NCBI RefSeq assembly: GCF_026745355.1
Contig: NC_079205.1
Coordinates: 45,217,558 to 45,281,557 of the forward strand
Origin: Beta vulgaris subsp. vulgaris
Lineage: Eukaryota > Streptophyta > Magnoliopsida > Caryophyllales > Amaranthaceae
Reading direction: 5' to 3'
DNA: 64,000 bases
In this document: piece by piece, positions 1-10,889 of the stretch
Numbering within the stretch: position 1 is the first letter of the stretch
Layout: each line of letters starts with the position of its first letter
Notes under the pieces: generated by a model
What the model saw: the letters and a program-made list of their open reading frames with translations, nothing else
Database searches by the model: none
What the model was told of the DNA's origin: nothing
Translations under genes and position numbers: made by a program

Positions 1-299
1 AACCATTGGGCCCCCACATGATTCTCATTGATACTCCTATTTGATTGAGTGGAATATTAAGGGTGTTAAAGGCTCGCCATTTTCTAGAGCTGAGTATAGT
101 AAAGTTTATGAGCAGATTTGAAATATGTTTTAATTATATTATTTTTTATATTATAGAAATTAAATGAAAATTTTACTTAAATTGTGTACAATATGGGTGA
201 AAAACTCAAATTAAGTAGTCTAAACCTATTTATAAAATATATGTAATATAGTTTTTTTTTAACTCAAATTCAGTTTTAAGGTAAATTAAATTAGAAAAT

Positions 300-410
300 T
301 TAAGGTCGAAAAAGCTCGAGACACTGCTCGAATTCGAGTAAAAGTTTAACGCACTGAGCCGAGCCGAGCAACCTTGGGCTCGGTCTCAGTTCGGCTTGTT
401 AATACCCCTA
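300..410. mobile_element. Right end of an hAT-like element (partial)
   Basis: The stretch is rich in CTCGAG/GCTCGG-type motifs and stops at 410 in AATACCCCTA, the inverse of the TAGGGGT terminus shared by the hAT-like elements at 3752 and 47550. No matching left end was found, so it may lie outside the window. Assigned by resemblance of the terminus only. Confidence 0.3.
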
Positions 411-762
411 GTGCGGATACTGCAAATGAGAATTGCTACTCCATCCCCTTTTTTATTGCTACATTATGTTATGCACAGGTGTCTAGGCAATGTCACTTTC
501 AAACTTTTGAAGGGTACTTTTGACCCATTTAATGTAAAATAAGGGAGAAAAGTTAAAAAAAAAAATAGTATTTTTTGGTGGAAAAAGAGGAAAACAAATA
601 TAATAGAATTACTTTTTGGTGGGCCAAGTACCCCAAATAAGAATTTTTTTCTAACAATGACAGCAATTAAAACGAAACAGTCATAAAAGAAAAATGTAGC
701 AATTAAAAGAAAACAAAAGGAGTATTATTTAATAGAAGTACTTTCTCTTTTCCAATCTATAG
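411..762. other. AT-rich intergenic stretch
   Basis: A-rich sequence with several homopolymer runs. I see no open frame, terminal repeat or RNA gene in it. Confidence 0.5.
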
Positions 763-764
763 TA

Positions 765-973
765 CTTCCTCCGTTTCATATTACTCGCTACACTTCTCAA
801 TTCACGGACTCTTAGGCAATTTTTGGAGAAGAGAGAGGTAGAAAGTAAAAAGAAAAGGGACTCATGTGGAAGGAGAGAGATAGAGAGAGTTTATTGCCCA
901 AAAAAGAAGTGTAGCAAGTAATGTGAAACTTCTCATAATGAAAAGTGTAGCGAGTATTTTGAAACGGAGGAAG
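765..973. mobile_element. Stowaway-type MITE
   Basis: A 209-bp element bounded by TA dinucleotides (763-764 and 974-975). Its ends are inverted: CTTCCTCCGTTTCATATTAC at the left and GAAACGGAGGAAG at the right, with the complementarity extending inward through CGCTACACTT / AAGTGTAGCG. The CTCCGTTTC-like terminus with TA target duplication is the hallmark of Stowaway (Tc1/mariner) MITEs. Non-coding. Confidence 0.85.
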
Positions 974-1273
974 TAATTGTATTTTATTTTGGATGTCCCA
1001 AAATAATATTGTTTCTCATCATTTTATTTTTGAAATGATAATTTATTCTTGTTTTATGCTCATTTTTACATGGAAAGTTGTAGCAACATTAAGTTTTTGT
1101 ACTTTCCAAAAAGTTATGTTTATTTTTCCAATGTAAATACTTATCTTTCCAATACAAGTGCTATAAATATTTAAAACAAAAATAATAAGTTTCTAATTCA
1201 TGTGCAAAATGAGAAACAATGATTATAAATTAGGACATACAGAGAAATACTTATCCTATTTCCTAGTTTGATA

Positions 1274-1630
1274 CTCACTCCGTCCCATATTATATTGCTC
1301 ACTTCTCATTTTTTATAGGAATTAAAGAAAATGAAAGGTGTACTAGGATTTCCCAAAAAGTACTTTAAGTAAGTGTTTGTTTGGTACTTTTGTCTTGAGA
1401 CTAGTTTTTTATTTTCTTTTCCCTTTAAAACAATCAATGAGTGTTCTTCGAAATGATGTAAAAATAATAAATAAGGGCACATATTCTCAAAGAAAGGTAT
1501 GAGCATTTTGAAAAGTTTGTGTAAAACTAAAGATAATATCGTCCACACAAATTGGTAAAAGAGAAAATAGGCACAATAATTTGGGACAACCAAAAATAAA
1601 TGCGAGCACTATATTATCGGAGGGATGGAG
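1274..1630. mobile_element. Stowaway-type MITE
   Basis: A second Stowaway-like element flanked by TA (1272-1273, 1631-1632). The left end reads CTCACTCCGTCCCATATTAT and the right end CGGAGGGATGGAG, imperfect inverted repeats. The open frame inside it is a by-product of AT-rich sequence and is not a gene. Confidence 0.75.
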
Positions 1631-1710
1631 TAGTATTTGACATCGGATATCACAAATAATATATATTCAAAACCTTTTCATAACTAAAAAAACATACACA
1701 TATATTTTTC

Positions 1711-2901
1711 GGTTTTTACATCAAGTACCCTTGTGGTTTGACGTAATTCACCAGGTACACCAATGTTTTAAGTTATTCACCAATTACCCCTGAGGTTTGG
1801 TGAAAAATTCCTGAAATACCCTTGCTGTTAAATTTCCGTCCAAATCATTCATATTAACCCAAATTAACTCTAATTAATCATAATTAAACTCTAATTAAAC
1901 TTTAATTAATCCTAATTAACTCTAATTAAATTATAATTAACCCTAATTACTTTAAACCTCCACCCACCATCAACCAGCCACCCGACCCCCCCAAAACCCA
2001 CCTCCCCAGCCCCCCAAAACCACCACACACCTCTCTGCAATTCACGCCCACCAGCTTCGCTGCTCCCTTTGCTTCTGTCATCCTCTAATTAGCCATGAAC
2101 AACAAGTCGGTAAAATGAGAATTTTAATTTAGAGGGGGTAACTTGATGAAAACAATAATTGATTTGTGGTGGTTTCAAAGATGGCGGTGGGTTTGATGGT
2201 GGATTTGGATGGGAGGGGATGGGAAGTTCAGGTTGGTGTGGCGAGGGAGTTATATGTGAGGGTAGTGGTGGCTGCTGATTCAGGGCTGGTGGTGTTTGAC
2301 TAATTGAAGGGAAGATTGTGGTAAGATATGGGAGAGAGTAGGTTGTGTGGTGTTGTGATGTGGTGGAGGATAGACTCGAAGTGTCGTGTTGGTTAAGGTG
2401 AGGTGTGTGTGGTATAGACACCTACATTTTATCTTCTGTACCGACGGGTAACACAGTAATGACCACCACTTTTATATGCAAGATCAACGGTAGCTACTAT
2501 GAAACTCCAAAAAACATTGATTCTTTGAACTCATGCCCGAACTCACCTACACTAATAAAAACAAATCGAGGGAGAATCTAGAACTAAAATAAACAAAACA
2601 AATAAATGAATGACGAATTAAGAATTAGAAACTAATAAAACCACTCATTATATTAATTAAGCCAAAAGAAAAAAAAAAACTAAAAGCTAATAAAAATCTC
2701 TAATTAAGCAATTGTTAGACATTTTAAGAAATTTATCAAACCTAAGGGGTGTTTGGTGAATCAAGAATGTGACGTAAACTTAACGATAGGGGCATTTCAG
2801 AAATTTTTACCAAATCTCAAGGGTACCTGGTGAATAACTGAAAACATTGGGGGTACCTGGTGAATTTCGTAAAATCATAGGAGTACGTGGTGAAAAAACT
2901 G
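1711..2901. mobile_element. Non-autonomous Mutator-like (foldback) element
   Basis: About 130 bp at the left (1711-1845) is repeated in inverted orientation at the right (2755-2900), with shared blocks such as TTCACCAGGTAC and AAATTCCTGAAAT. The element is flanked by an exact 10-bp duplication TATATTTTTC (1701-1710 and 2902-2911), the size expected of Mutator-like transposition. The interior is a C-rich strand (1965-2040) facing a G-rich strand (2170-2410), giving a proline-rich but meaningless frame. No transposase is present. The element at 7235-9870 is a diverged relative. Confidence 0.8.
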
Positions 2902-2911
2902 TATATTTTTC

Positions 2912-3152
2912 TTCTAAGAAAGCTGAAACATACATGTTAAATATACTAATTATTCCCAATACTTTATTGGATATCTGATATTCAATATTGCATCATGTTT
3001 CGGATATTCAATATCAAATATACAAATAAGAAAGATATGAATTGGTATACAATATCAATAATGTTTCTATATCGAATATCTAAAATATCATATCAAATTC
3101 TAATAAGTTTTTCAAAAATTCATATAATTTTGTGGATCCTATACTAATTATT
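2912..3152. other. AT-rich spacer
   Basis: Repeated TATC/GATATTC words (GGATATTCAATATC and similar) make this low-complexity. No gene or terminal repeat is visible. Confidence 0.4.
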
Positions 3153-3712
3153 AGGGCGTGTTCTCTTCATATGAATTTGGTTGGCCAATTGACCAAATTG
3201 GTAAAAAAAAGTAACCCTCAACGACAAATTGATAAAAAAATCACTCTAACAACAAATTGGTAAAAAAATTGAGCTCCGGCGACATTTAGGCCAAATATTT
3301 TCTATAATTTTCTGATTTGATCAAAACGTGCACTTAATAAGATTTTATTTCAAACTGTGTAAAATAGTGTGTAGTAACAAGATAAGTTAATTAAGAACAT
3401 GAAAAATCTATATAAAACGCATGTAAATGCACGTATTGAATGTTGATCAAGCTGAAAAATGGTAGAAAATATGGCCACAATGTCGCTAGGAATTCGTTTT
3501 ATTTACCAAATTGTCGTTAAAACTCATTTTATTTACTTAAATGTTGTCTGAGGTCATTTTTTTCCCAACTTGTCGCTGGAGCTCAATTTTTTTTACTAAT
3601 TTGTCGTTAGATCAACTTTTTTTACCAAATTGTCGTTGAGGTCACTTTTTTTTTTTTACCAATTTGGTCAATTGGTGAAATTTGGTTATGAGTGTCTTGG
3701 ATAGTAGGAGTA
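3153..3712. mobile_element. Inverted-repeat (foldback) element, superfamily unassigned
   Basis: The left arm (about 3186-3296) and right arm (about 3545-3676) are inverted copies built from short modules: CCAATTGACCAAATTGG, then repeated GGTAAAAAAA and CGACAAATT units. The whole folds into a long hairpin around an AT-rich loop. Exact ends are uncertain (left AGGGCGTGTTCTCTTCAT, right near GAGTGTCTTGG) and I found no clear TSD. No coding sequence. Confidence 0.6.
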
Positions 3713-3751
3713 TATCTTATATTATGATTGAGAAAATGAGATAGTAGAGAT

Positions 3752-5741
3752 TAGGGGTGCTAATCGAGTCGAGCAGCTCGCAAGCAACTTGAGCTCGACT
3801 CGTTCAACGCTCGGTCGAAACTCAACTACAGTTGACTCGACTCGATCTCGACTCAACTCGAAACCTTAACGAGCACAAGTTGAGCATGACCCTGCTCGAC
3901 TCGTTAAGTTTGTGAGTAACTTGATAATTTTTTCTTATATATTTTTTCTATCAATTTATTTCATTTAATATAATACTTTATTAACAGTTTGATAAATAGG
4001 GACCAACTTACTAAACCCAATAAATATTTACCTTATGAAATGGTCCATCATAATTTATAAAATAGTAACATAAGTTTCAAAAGAAAAAAAAGATTTGTCC
4101 AAGCTTGAAAGGGAAACCATATCACTCCCCCCCCCCCCCACCAAATTCCCCAGCCTTCCTCATTCCTCAATTGGTTCACTCTCTCTCTCTCTTACATATA
4201 CACACACATCAGTCTCTTTAGTCTTTACTTCACCATCACCCTTCGTCAAAGGCTCAAAGAAGCTCACTACCCACACAGATAGAAACCGGTGAGTATCGAT
4301 GACAAATGGGCCGAACTTGGACCCGATTATGCATAATTTGACTCCGACCTTACAAGAAGTCGGATTTTAAATCCAAAAATCCGACAACCTAAAATATGAA
4401 CATTCGACTCCGAACCCGATCCGACTTGATTTTCTACCCATTTTTTAAGATAGAATAGTCTTCTAATAATACAATAATCTAATCATTATAATTTATTCTA
4501 ATAATCATATGAAAATCTTATATAGTACAAATAATCTAAATATTACTGTTTTTTTAACAATCATTTCTTCAATGGGAAAATCCTATATAATCTAATGGGA
4601 CGTAAGTAGAAGTCAAATTATACATATATAATACATTAACATAAATAAAAAAAATTATTGATTGACTCAAAGTCGGAGTCATATTCGGATTAGGACGTCG
4701 GATTATTTTATGAGATCCGACTCCGATCCTCCTCCGACTCGGAGTCAGACTTATTTTATGAGATCCGACTCCAAGATCGTGCATATATAAAAAATCATTA
4801 TTACTATTAAATATATTTCATTATATATTAGTAAAAATTATAACAATTGAATATTAATAAAGTACTCATTGAGACGAATCAAACAAGACCTCACATGACT
4901 ATATTTTTTCTTATATATTGAGAAAAATCTAAAAGATAAGATCTTATAATCAAATCAGATCAGATCAGAAAAAATAAGTTCAGATCATAAAATTTCAGGT
5001 GAACTAAACATAGCCTAAGTGTTGACAATACAATTTCGTATACTAATTTCATCTAGTTTCTTTTCCCCAAAAGTTTGTTGTTGTTGTTATTGATTCATGT
5101 TGTGGCTGTTAATTTGATGAATGTGATATGACTGAAAATGGGTTTGGGCAATGCAGTACGGAGGAGGAGAGTTCGGTCCACATACAAGCTCAAAGGAGGT
5201 TCCATACTAAAACCAATTGGCGATAGTAGGAGTAGCTCCTCTAGCTTATATTGTGGTACTTTCTCTCCTCTTTCTCCAATGTGGGACAACTCACATGCGC
5301 ACAACATACATGGGGTTCAACATATATCTCTAACATAATTGTTGTTGTTAATATCAATAATGTGGTTGTTAATTGTTGTTCATGTATTGCAAATTTGCAA
5401 CTATTAACTGTTGTTGTTAATATAATTTGTTTTGTCTCCAAAATTGAAATGGAGGCATGGAAGAACTTAACTATAATTTTAAGGTTTTGGTAAATGATGT
5501 AAATTCTCTTTTAAATAAATTATAAGAAAATCAAGGTAAAGCTAATTTTACATTAGTCACTCCTAACGCGCTAGTCAAGTCGAGTTTCCAATCCAGCTCC
5601 CCAAAAAAATAACGAGCACGAGTCCAACAACGGTTTAGCGAGCTTAACGAGTTTTCGAGTCAAGTCGAGTCGGGTTTGCGAGTTTACCAAACGAGTCGAG
5701 TAGGATCCTGCTTACATCGACTCACTCGACTTGCACCCCTA
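3752..5741. mobile_element. hAT-like non-autonomous element, about 2 kb
   Basis: The ends are inverted: TAGGGGTGCTAATCGAGTCG at the left and CTCGACTTGCACCCCTA at the right, both followed inward by CTCG/CGAG-rich sequence. An 8-bp duplication with one mismatch flanks it (GTAGAGAT 3744-3751, GTAGATAT 5742-5749), as expected for hAT. There is no transposase. The interior is composite: a CT/CA-rich leader-like segment (4095-4290), a GTCGGA-rich repeat (4303-4790) and a segment near 5140-5300 that could be exonic. Its size and mixed content suggest captured or nested DNA. Confidence 0.7.
4303..4790. repeat. GTCGGA-rich nested repeat
   Basis: Dense in TCGGA/TCCGA words on both strands. A 22-bp segment beginning TTATTTTATGAGATCC occurs exactly twice (4703-4724 and 4751-4772). 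It resembles the word-rich subterminal zones of hAT MITEs but I cannot identify its termini. Confidence 0.45.
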
Positions 5742-5749
5742 GTAGATAT

Positions 5750-6009
5750 ACATCGCTGTCTAAACATTGAATTACTTCTAGCAGCAAACTAATACATGCC
5801 TTGCAAAGTGGTTAAGTTCACTATCATCTTTAATCTCTTGTACAATAATTCTTCTCATATTTGTTGTATCATCTTATCATAGTTCAAGTTTTAAGATGAT
5901 TGCTTCCAATTCCTGAGATGCTCGTCGTGTCATTTAGGTCAAAATTCAGATAAGGATATTAGTGGCTTCATGTTAATTGACGGGTGATGGTGGATCTTGG
6001 ATAGACGTC
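5750..6009. other. Unannotated spacer
   Basis: No open frame, terminal repeat or RNA gene seen. Confidence 0.4.
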
Positions 6010-6700
6010 ATCATGAGAGGCCATTTTGGCCTCTCATTTTGGTATCCGAAGGTACCAAAGTTAGAGTTTTTTTTTTTTTTTTTGACAATTTGCGGAGCTT
6101 TTATTAATTCAAGGCTAAAAGCCATTCGTTGATTATACAACCTTAACAGTAGCTAATATCACCATTTAGCGAGACAAAAGGTACGCAAAAACCATGTCAA
6201 AGGAGAATGTTGCACATTAATTAACTAGAGCCAAGCTATGAATTCGTCGCTTCTCCTAAGACCTTGTTTAGCAAGGGTGTCCACAACCACATTTGATTCT
6301 CGTCCTTGGTGAATGATCTCAATTCCCAAACCCGAGTTCATGCAAGTGAGGATGAAGTTGACGATAAAATTAAGATTCCATTAGAGTTACTTCGGTATTA
6401 CGATTATCAAAGCTCGAGAGGCCAAAATGGCCTCTCATTTTGGTATTTTGGAGGTACCAAATTAAAGTAAGATTTACTTTGGTAATACTGGTACCAAAGC
6501 TCAAAATTAATACCAAAGTAATTATAACTGGTACCAAAGCTCAAAGTTGATATCAAAGTTCACTTACACCTGGTTACCAAAATAAGAGTTACTTTTATTA
6601 GTACCAATTTTACTGAGCTTTGATATTAGTTGGTATAAAAGTTCAGGGTCAGTCATTTGTATTTTTGCTCAAAATGTCAATGATGCCCCTGTGAGAGGTC
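6010..6700. repeat. Palindrome-containing GGTACCAAA repeat region
   Basis: Two perfect palindromes with 9-bp arms, GAGAGGCCA and TGGCCTCTC, lie at 6015-6035 and 6416-6436; the 3-base loops are TTT and AAA. Each is followed by ATTTTGGTA. From 6440 to 6640 the words GGTACCAAAGCTC and TACCAAAGT recur many times on both strands. The arrangement looks like an old inverted-repeat element, split by the LINE fragment at 6069-6380. Confidence 0.5.
6069..6380 (-). mobile_element. 5'-truncated L1-type LINE, RNase H tail
   Basis: On the minus strand this segment ends in poly(A), seen as the T run at 6069-6083. The 8-bp duplication TTAGAGTT flanks it (6061-6068 and 6381-6388). About 6225-6325 translates on the minus strand to the C-terminal end of a LINE RNase H domain, including GRESNVVVDTLAKQGL, the usual N-x-x-x-D-x-L-A pattern. 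Everything upstream of RNase H is missing, the usual result of incomplete target-primed reverse transcription. Confidence 0.8.
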
Positions 6701-7234
6701 AACACTTTCTCGTGATGGCCACAAAAGTAGGGATAAAAGTTGTACACGCTGTAGGTGATGAGGTGGAGGTGGATGTTAGCTAGGTTGCACCTGTCCTATC
6801 CCCACCTCGCCGCGCCATGTACATGAATGACTAAAAACGTAATTTTTTAAGAAGAAAAAAATTAAGAGATTTGACCTTCTATTGGAGTGAATTTTTGTTG
6901 GATGTATTGATTTTTTCAAGTTTATTTGATTTAACTTGTTGTAGCATTCAATGATTTCAGTGATCTTGTGCACCATTCTTACATTTTAATTTTTATGGAG
7001 AATGTTATATGTTATGATTGTTATAATAAGCATTAAGTTAGAGTCTTAGGAAGGTTTGAGGTGGATTTAAGGTGAGTCTTATGAGGTGAGTGGCGGAGCG
7101 TAAAAGATGGGTCTTAGGCGGGGCGGGGATGGATCTAGACCCGCTATGGGGATAAGAATGGGAATAAGGATGAAAATATTAGGTGGCAATTGAGATGGAT
7201 ATGGAGATGGAGATGGAGATGGTGATTATGATAA
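6701..7234. other. Spacer with a GAGATG microsatellite
   Basis: No gene recognised. GAGATG/GGATATGGAGATGG repeats occupy about 7191-7222 and abut the truncated left side of the foldback element beginning near 7235. Confidence 0.4.
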
Positions 7235-9870
7235 TACATCAACATGCCCTTAATGATTAACGGTGGTTAACTCCGTTAGTCTTAACCCTAATAAAACTAT
7301 AATTAGCCCTAATTAACTTAACTAAACCCTAACTCCTAAATTCTAACCGTACACTAACCCCTAACTTCAAATCCTAACCCTAACCCACTACCACCCAGCC
7401 ACCACCACCTCTCCCACCCCACCCCTCCTCCACGAGCACCCCCACTCCCTCCCCAACCCTGTAACACCATTAGCCCCTCCCTCCACCACCTGCATACCAC
7501 CAACCCCCTCACCCCCACCACGCTCCCCACTGCGTTAATTTCTGCAACTCTCCCCTCCCCCACCCCCTTTAATTTCCGCAAAACAACCTAAGAATCAATT
7601 GGATTTGCAACCTTGTCCAGGAGGACAAGGAGCTTTGTGGTCTTACATCATCAGGGAAAAGAAACACAGGGAGCTTCGTGACCCATAAGCACATGTGCGA
7701 AAATTGAATTGAAATAAAGGGTGCATAAATTGGTGGGGGGAGGGGTGTGAAAATCGTTAAGGTGGGGGGCTTGTTGTGGGGCTGCGGGGGGTTCGCTGTG
7801 GGGCTGAGGGGGTGGGGGTGTGATGTGGGGTTGTGGGGCTGTGGGGGGAGTGGAGGAGGGTTGTGGTGGAGCCGCGGGGGTGGGGGAGGGGGTGCAGGGC
7901 TGCGGGGATAGGGTGGGGGAGGTGTTGGGGGTTGGGTGGTTGTGGGGTTAGGCACTAGTACAAAAAGGTCGATTTGCGTCGGACCGTGGACACCTATTTG
8001 CGTCGGACTTGGGTCTGACGGCACAGGTCTCGACGCAGATGACCTAAAAATGATCTGCCTCGTATGCGAAAACGACGCAGATTAACTAGCTATTTGCGTC
8101 GCACGTTGTATACGGTGCGACGTAGATGGCTCTCCCTAGCCAAACATAGAGCTTCAGAGGGTAATGTGCGTTGCACATCGCCTAGGGTGCGACGCAGATG
8201 AGTGATTTGGGTCGCACCTTGGGCTACGTGCGACGCAAATTGCAATTTATTTTTTTTTTATAAATTTTTTTTTGAGAGGAAAAAATAATTAATTTTATGA
8301 ACGGAATGAGGCTCTGTTGCAAACGCAATCTTAGATTTGTAATAGTAAATTACAGAAAATAAAGAAAAAGAGATAATTACATAAAAAAGAATACATAAAT
8401 TACAGAAAATCAATTAAATAAAATTACAGAAAATCAAATTGTATACAGCTCCACAACAATTATATTCGTTCCATTTATTTTCCTTCATTTTGTATACAAC
8501 TCCACAATAATAAAATCGTAGTTTCAGCATTTATTTTCCTTCATTTTGTACACAACTCTGCAACAAAGTATCAATGCAAGATCTGGGAGTGAACTGAAAA
8601 AAACTACAAAAAACCAAGAATAAACAGATATACAAAATCTGTAAACAAAACCCAAATTAAGACAAAAAAAAATCAAAGCAAACCACATCATAAAAACTCA
8701 AATAAAAGCCAAAAAAAAATTCACACTCACCAGATCTGGGAGTGAGCTTAAAGAACAAAATCAAAATCAAAACCGACGAATCCATCACAAAATCAAAACC
8801 GACGAATCCATCAGATCTTGAAATACAAACCACAAAATCAAAACCGACGAATCGAATCAAATTAAAAGTGTGCCCTAAAAAATAAACAAAATAAAACGAG
8901 AAAAATAAACTAAAAAACAAGGAAATACATTGAGTAATGAAGAAATCGTATTTTGAAGGATTAGATTTCGAAAAAACTAAAAAACGAGAAAAAAGAGGGA
9001 GTGTACCTTGATGTTAACTAGATTTCAAAAACCGCCATTGAAGGATTCATTGAGAACGATGAAACACCACGAAATTGTTGTTTGTTGTTCACTGTTCGTA
9101 TTAACAGGAGCGGCGCGAAATTGTTGTTTGTTGTTGCTTTTAGGGTTTGAAGGTGAGGGTGAGAGAGAGAGGCGATGTTCGCCGGAGAGAGAGAGAGAGT
9201 TTGAGGGTGAGAGAGAGATTTCATGAGTTTGAGGTAAGTGAGAGACGCGAGATGGAGAGAGAATGACCTACTGGAGTTTTTTAGGGTTTGAGGGTAGAGA
9301 CGTGTTTAAGAGGCGCAACTCGCAAGGGGTCTTTTGGGCTGATCTGCGTCGGATGGGCCAAGGGGTCCGACGCAGATTAGCTTTTTGCAACGTACTTTAC
9401 TAAGGTGCGACACAGATATGGCTTAACGATGTGCGTCAGATAGGCTATAGTGTCTGACGCACATGAGCTATATGCGTCGCACATCGATAGTGTATGACGC
9501 ATATAGCTCCTATCCGGTGCTTTTGCAAGGATGTTTTGCGTCACACTCTTAATAGTATGCGACGCAAATTATGTTTTTGTGTCATTTTGCCTTTCATGCG
9601 ACGCAAATGGGGCGACACAAATCGTCCTTTTTCTACTAATGAGGGTTAGAAGTTTGGTGTTAGGGTTAGGCCGGTTAGGGTTTAGGATTTAGTTAGGTTA
9701 ATTAGGAATTTGCTTAGGATTTAGACTAACATAATTAACCGTCATTAGTCATTAAGGACATTTTGATTCAATACCAAGAAATTGAGGGGTACCTGTTATA
9801 TTTTGAAAAGCATGAGTGTAGCTGGTGAATAAACCGAAAACTTGTGAGTAATTGGTGAAAAAACGTTATT
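7235..9870. mobile_element. Mutator-like/foldback element, left end degraded
   Basis: The right end (9700-9870) matches the right end of the 1711-2901 element in style (GGGTACCTG, GTGAATAA, GGTGAAAAAAC). Its inner part is inverted relative to 7235-7330 (CCTTAATGA...TTAGTC). As in its relative, a C-rich arm (7380-7570) faces a G-rich arm (7730-7945). Degenerate telomere-like CCCTAA/TTAGGG words occupy both arms. A CACTA element sits inside the G-rich arm. The leftmost terminal repeat is missing, so no TSD can be assigned. Confidence 0.6.
7953..9641. mobile_element. Non-autonomous CACTA (En/Spm) element
   Basis: It starts CACTAGTACAAAAAGGTCGA and its other strand starts CATTAGTAGAAAAAGGACGA; both ends continue with TTTGYGTCG. 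A 3-bp duplication AGG flanks it (7950-7952, 9642-9644). These are the diagnostic features of CACTA elements. Both subterminal zones (7965-8240 and 9335-9620) are filled with GCGTCGCAC/GTGCGACGCA units in both orientations, like the arrays bound by CACTA-encoded proteins. The 1.1-kb interior is AT-rich with a GA microsatellite (9150-9220) and encodes no transposase. Confidence 0.85.
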
Positions 9871-10076
9871 ATTTCCTATAAACTTCTACATATTTTTTTT
9901 AATCTTTAATCAGACGAAAACGTGCTTTAAGAAAATATTTTCTCCATCTACAAATAAATGTGTTTTGCATGCATATTAAGAGTAAATAGTATGATAATGT
10001 TGGTTTTCTTGGCAACTAATGTGAAAATTAGAATAAAAATATCATTGTAAAAGAGATGTTAGTGAACAACCCCACT

Positions 10077-10338
10077 TCTATATATACTAATATATTAAAG
10101 GCATTATTAACCAAGAAATGACGCCATGTGACACTCTCCCTTAGGGTTATATGTAATGCATATACAACAAAAAATAGCAAATCCATTGTATTAGGATTTG
10201 ATCTTGTGACTTCAAGTTCATATATATACTAAAGTCTTAACCACTAAACCAAATGATATTTTGTGATATTATTTTAAAGTAAAATATTAATAATGAAAAC
10301 TATAAGTACCCGGAAAATAGCTCAGGCCTACAAACTAG
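10077..10338 (+). mobile_element. Short Helitron with embedded tRNA-like boxes
   Basis: It begins TCTATATATACTAATATATT and ends AACTAG followed by T, matching the better preserved copy at 41098-41360 in length (262 versus 263 bp) and internal order. A GCCATGTGAC motif lies at 10123. On the minus strand it carries TGGTTTAGTGGTTA (A-box-like, 10238-10251) and, 28 bases on, a B-box-like GTCACAAGATCAAATC (10195-10210). The terminal GC hairpin is decayed and no A precedes the 5' end. Confidence 0.6.
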
Positions 10339-10610
10339 TCTATACTAATATATTAAAAGGAATTCATAAGAAAGTTTGTGTGCCACGTGGCACTCTCCTC
10401 TAAGGTTCTAATGCGAATGCTTTATTTTCAAATTAAACCCTCAATTTTAAAAAAATATTGTTGTGTAGTTACAAGGTATCAAACACGTGACCTTTAAAAT
10501 GTAAAGTGAAAGCTTAACCATTTATCCAACATAACATCATTGTTTAGTATTTTAAAATAAAATATCATAAGGTCTTATAATTATATCTCATTAAAAGATT
10601 TGCACAAGTA
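10339..10610 (+). mobile_element. Second short Helitron in tandem, 3' end decayed
   Basis: It starts directly after the previous element with TCTATACTAATATATTAAAA, the exact 5' terminus of the 41098 copy. It has the palindrome GCCACGTGGC (10382-10391) and the family's tRNA-like A box (10515-10528) and B box (10475-10492) on the minus strand. The CTAG end and hairpin are not recognisable, so the right limit is approximate. Confidence 0.5.
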
Positions 10611-10889
10611 GTTAGATACCTAACCTTTTTTATGATAATAACAAGACTATTATAAATATAAACTCTTACTCTAGTTCATTGTAGGAAGTTAAGCTATAGC
10701 TTTCATCCCAAAACTTTAAGAGTTTATTTTTCAAAAATTATGCAATCACTTATCATGTCATTACTTCAATTTTTCATCACCTGAAAAAAGTTATGAAAAA
10801 TAAAAAGTCGGGGCATTATCCGAGACACTCAATAGTTATATAATTATAAAGTGAGAACCTGAGATAAATATAGTTAATGGAAGGAGTTA

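Noticed and set aside
2089..2421. 110-residue proline/serine-rich frame on the minus strand
   Set aside because: It is the G-rich arm of the 1711-2901 element read on its C-rich strand; low-complexity.
5138..5338. Basic frame starting MGLGNAVRRRRVRSTYKLKG, reminiscent of a ribosomal protein
   Set aside because: I could not match it to any ribosomal protein I know; kept only as a possible captured exon inside the hAT element.
7354..8024. Long proline- and glycine-rich minus-strand frames
   Set aside because: They arise from the C-rich/G-rich arms of a foldback element and run across the CACTA border; no domain or codon pattern supports a gene.
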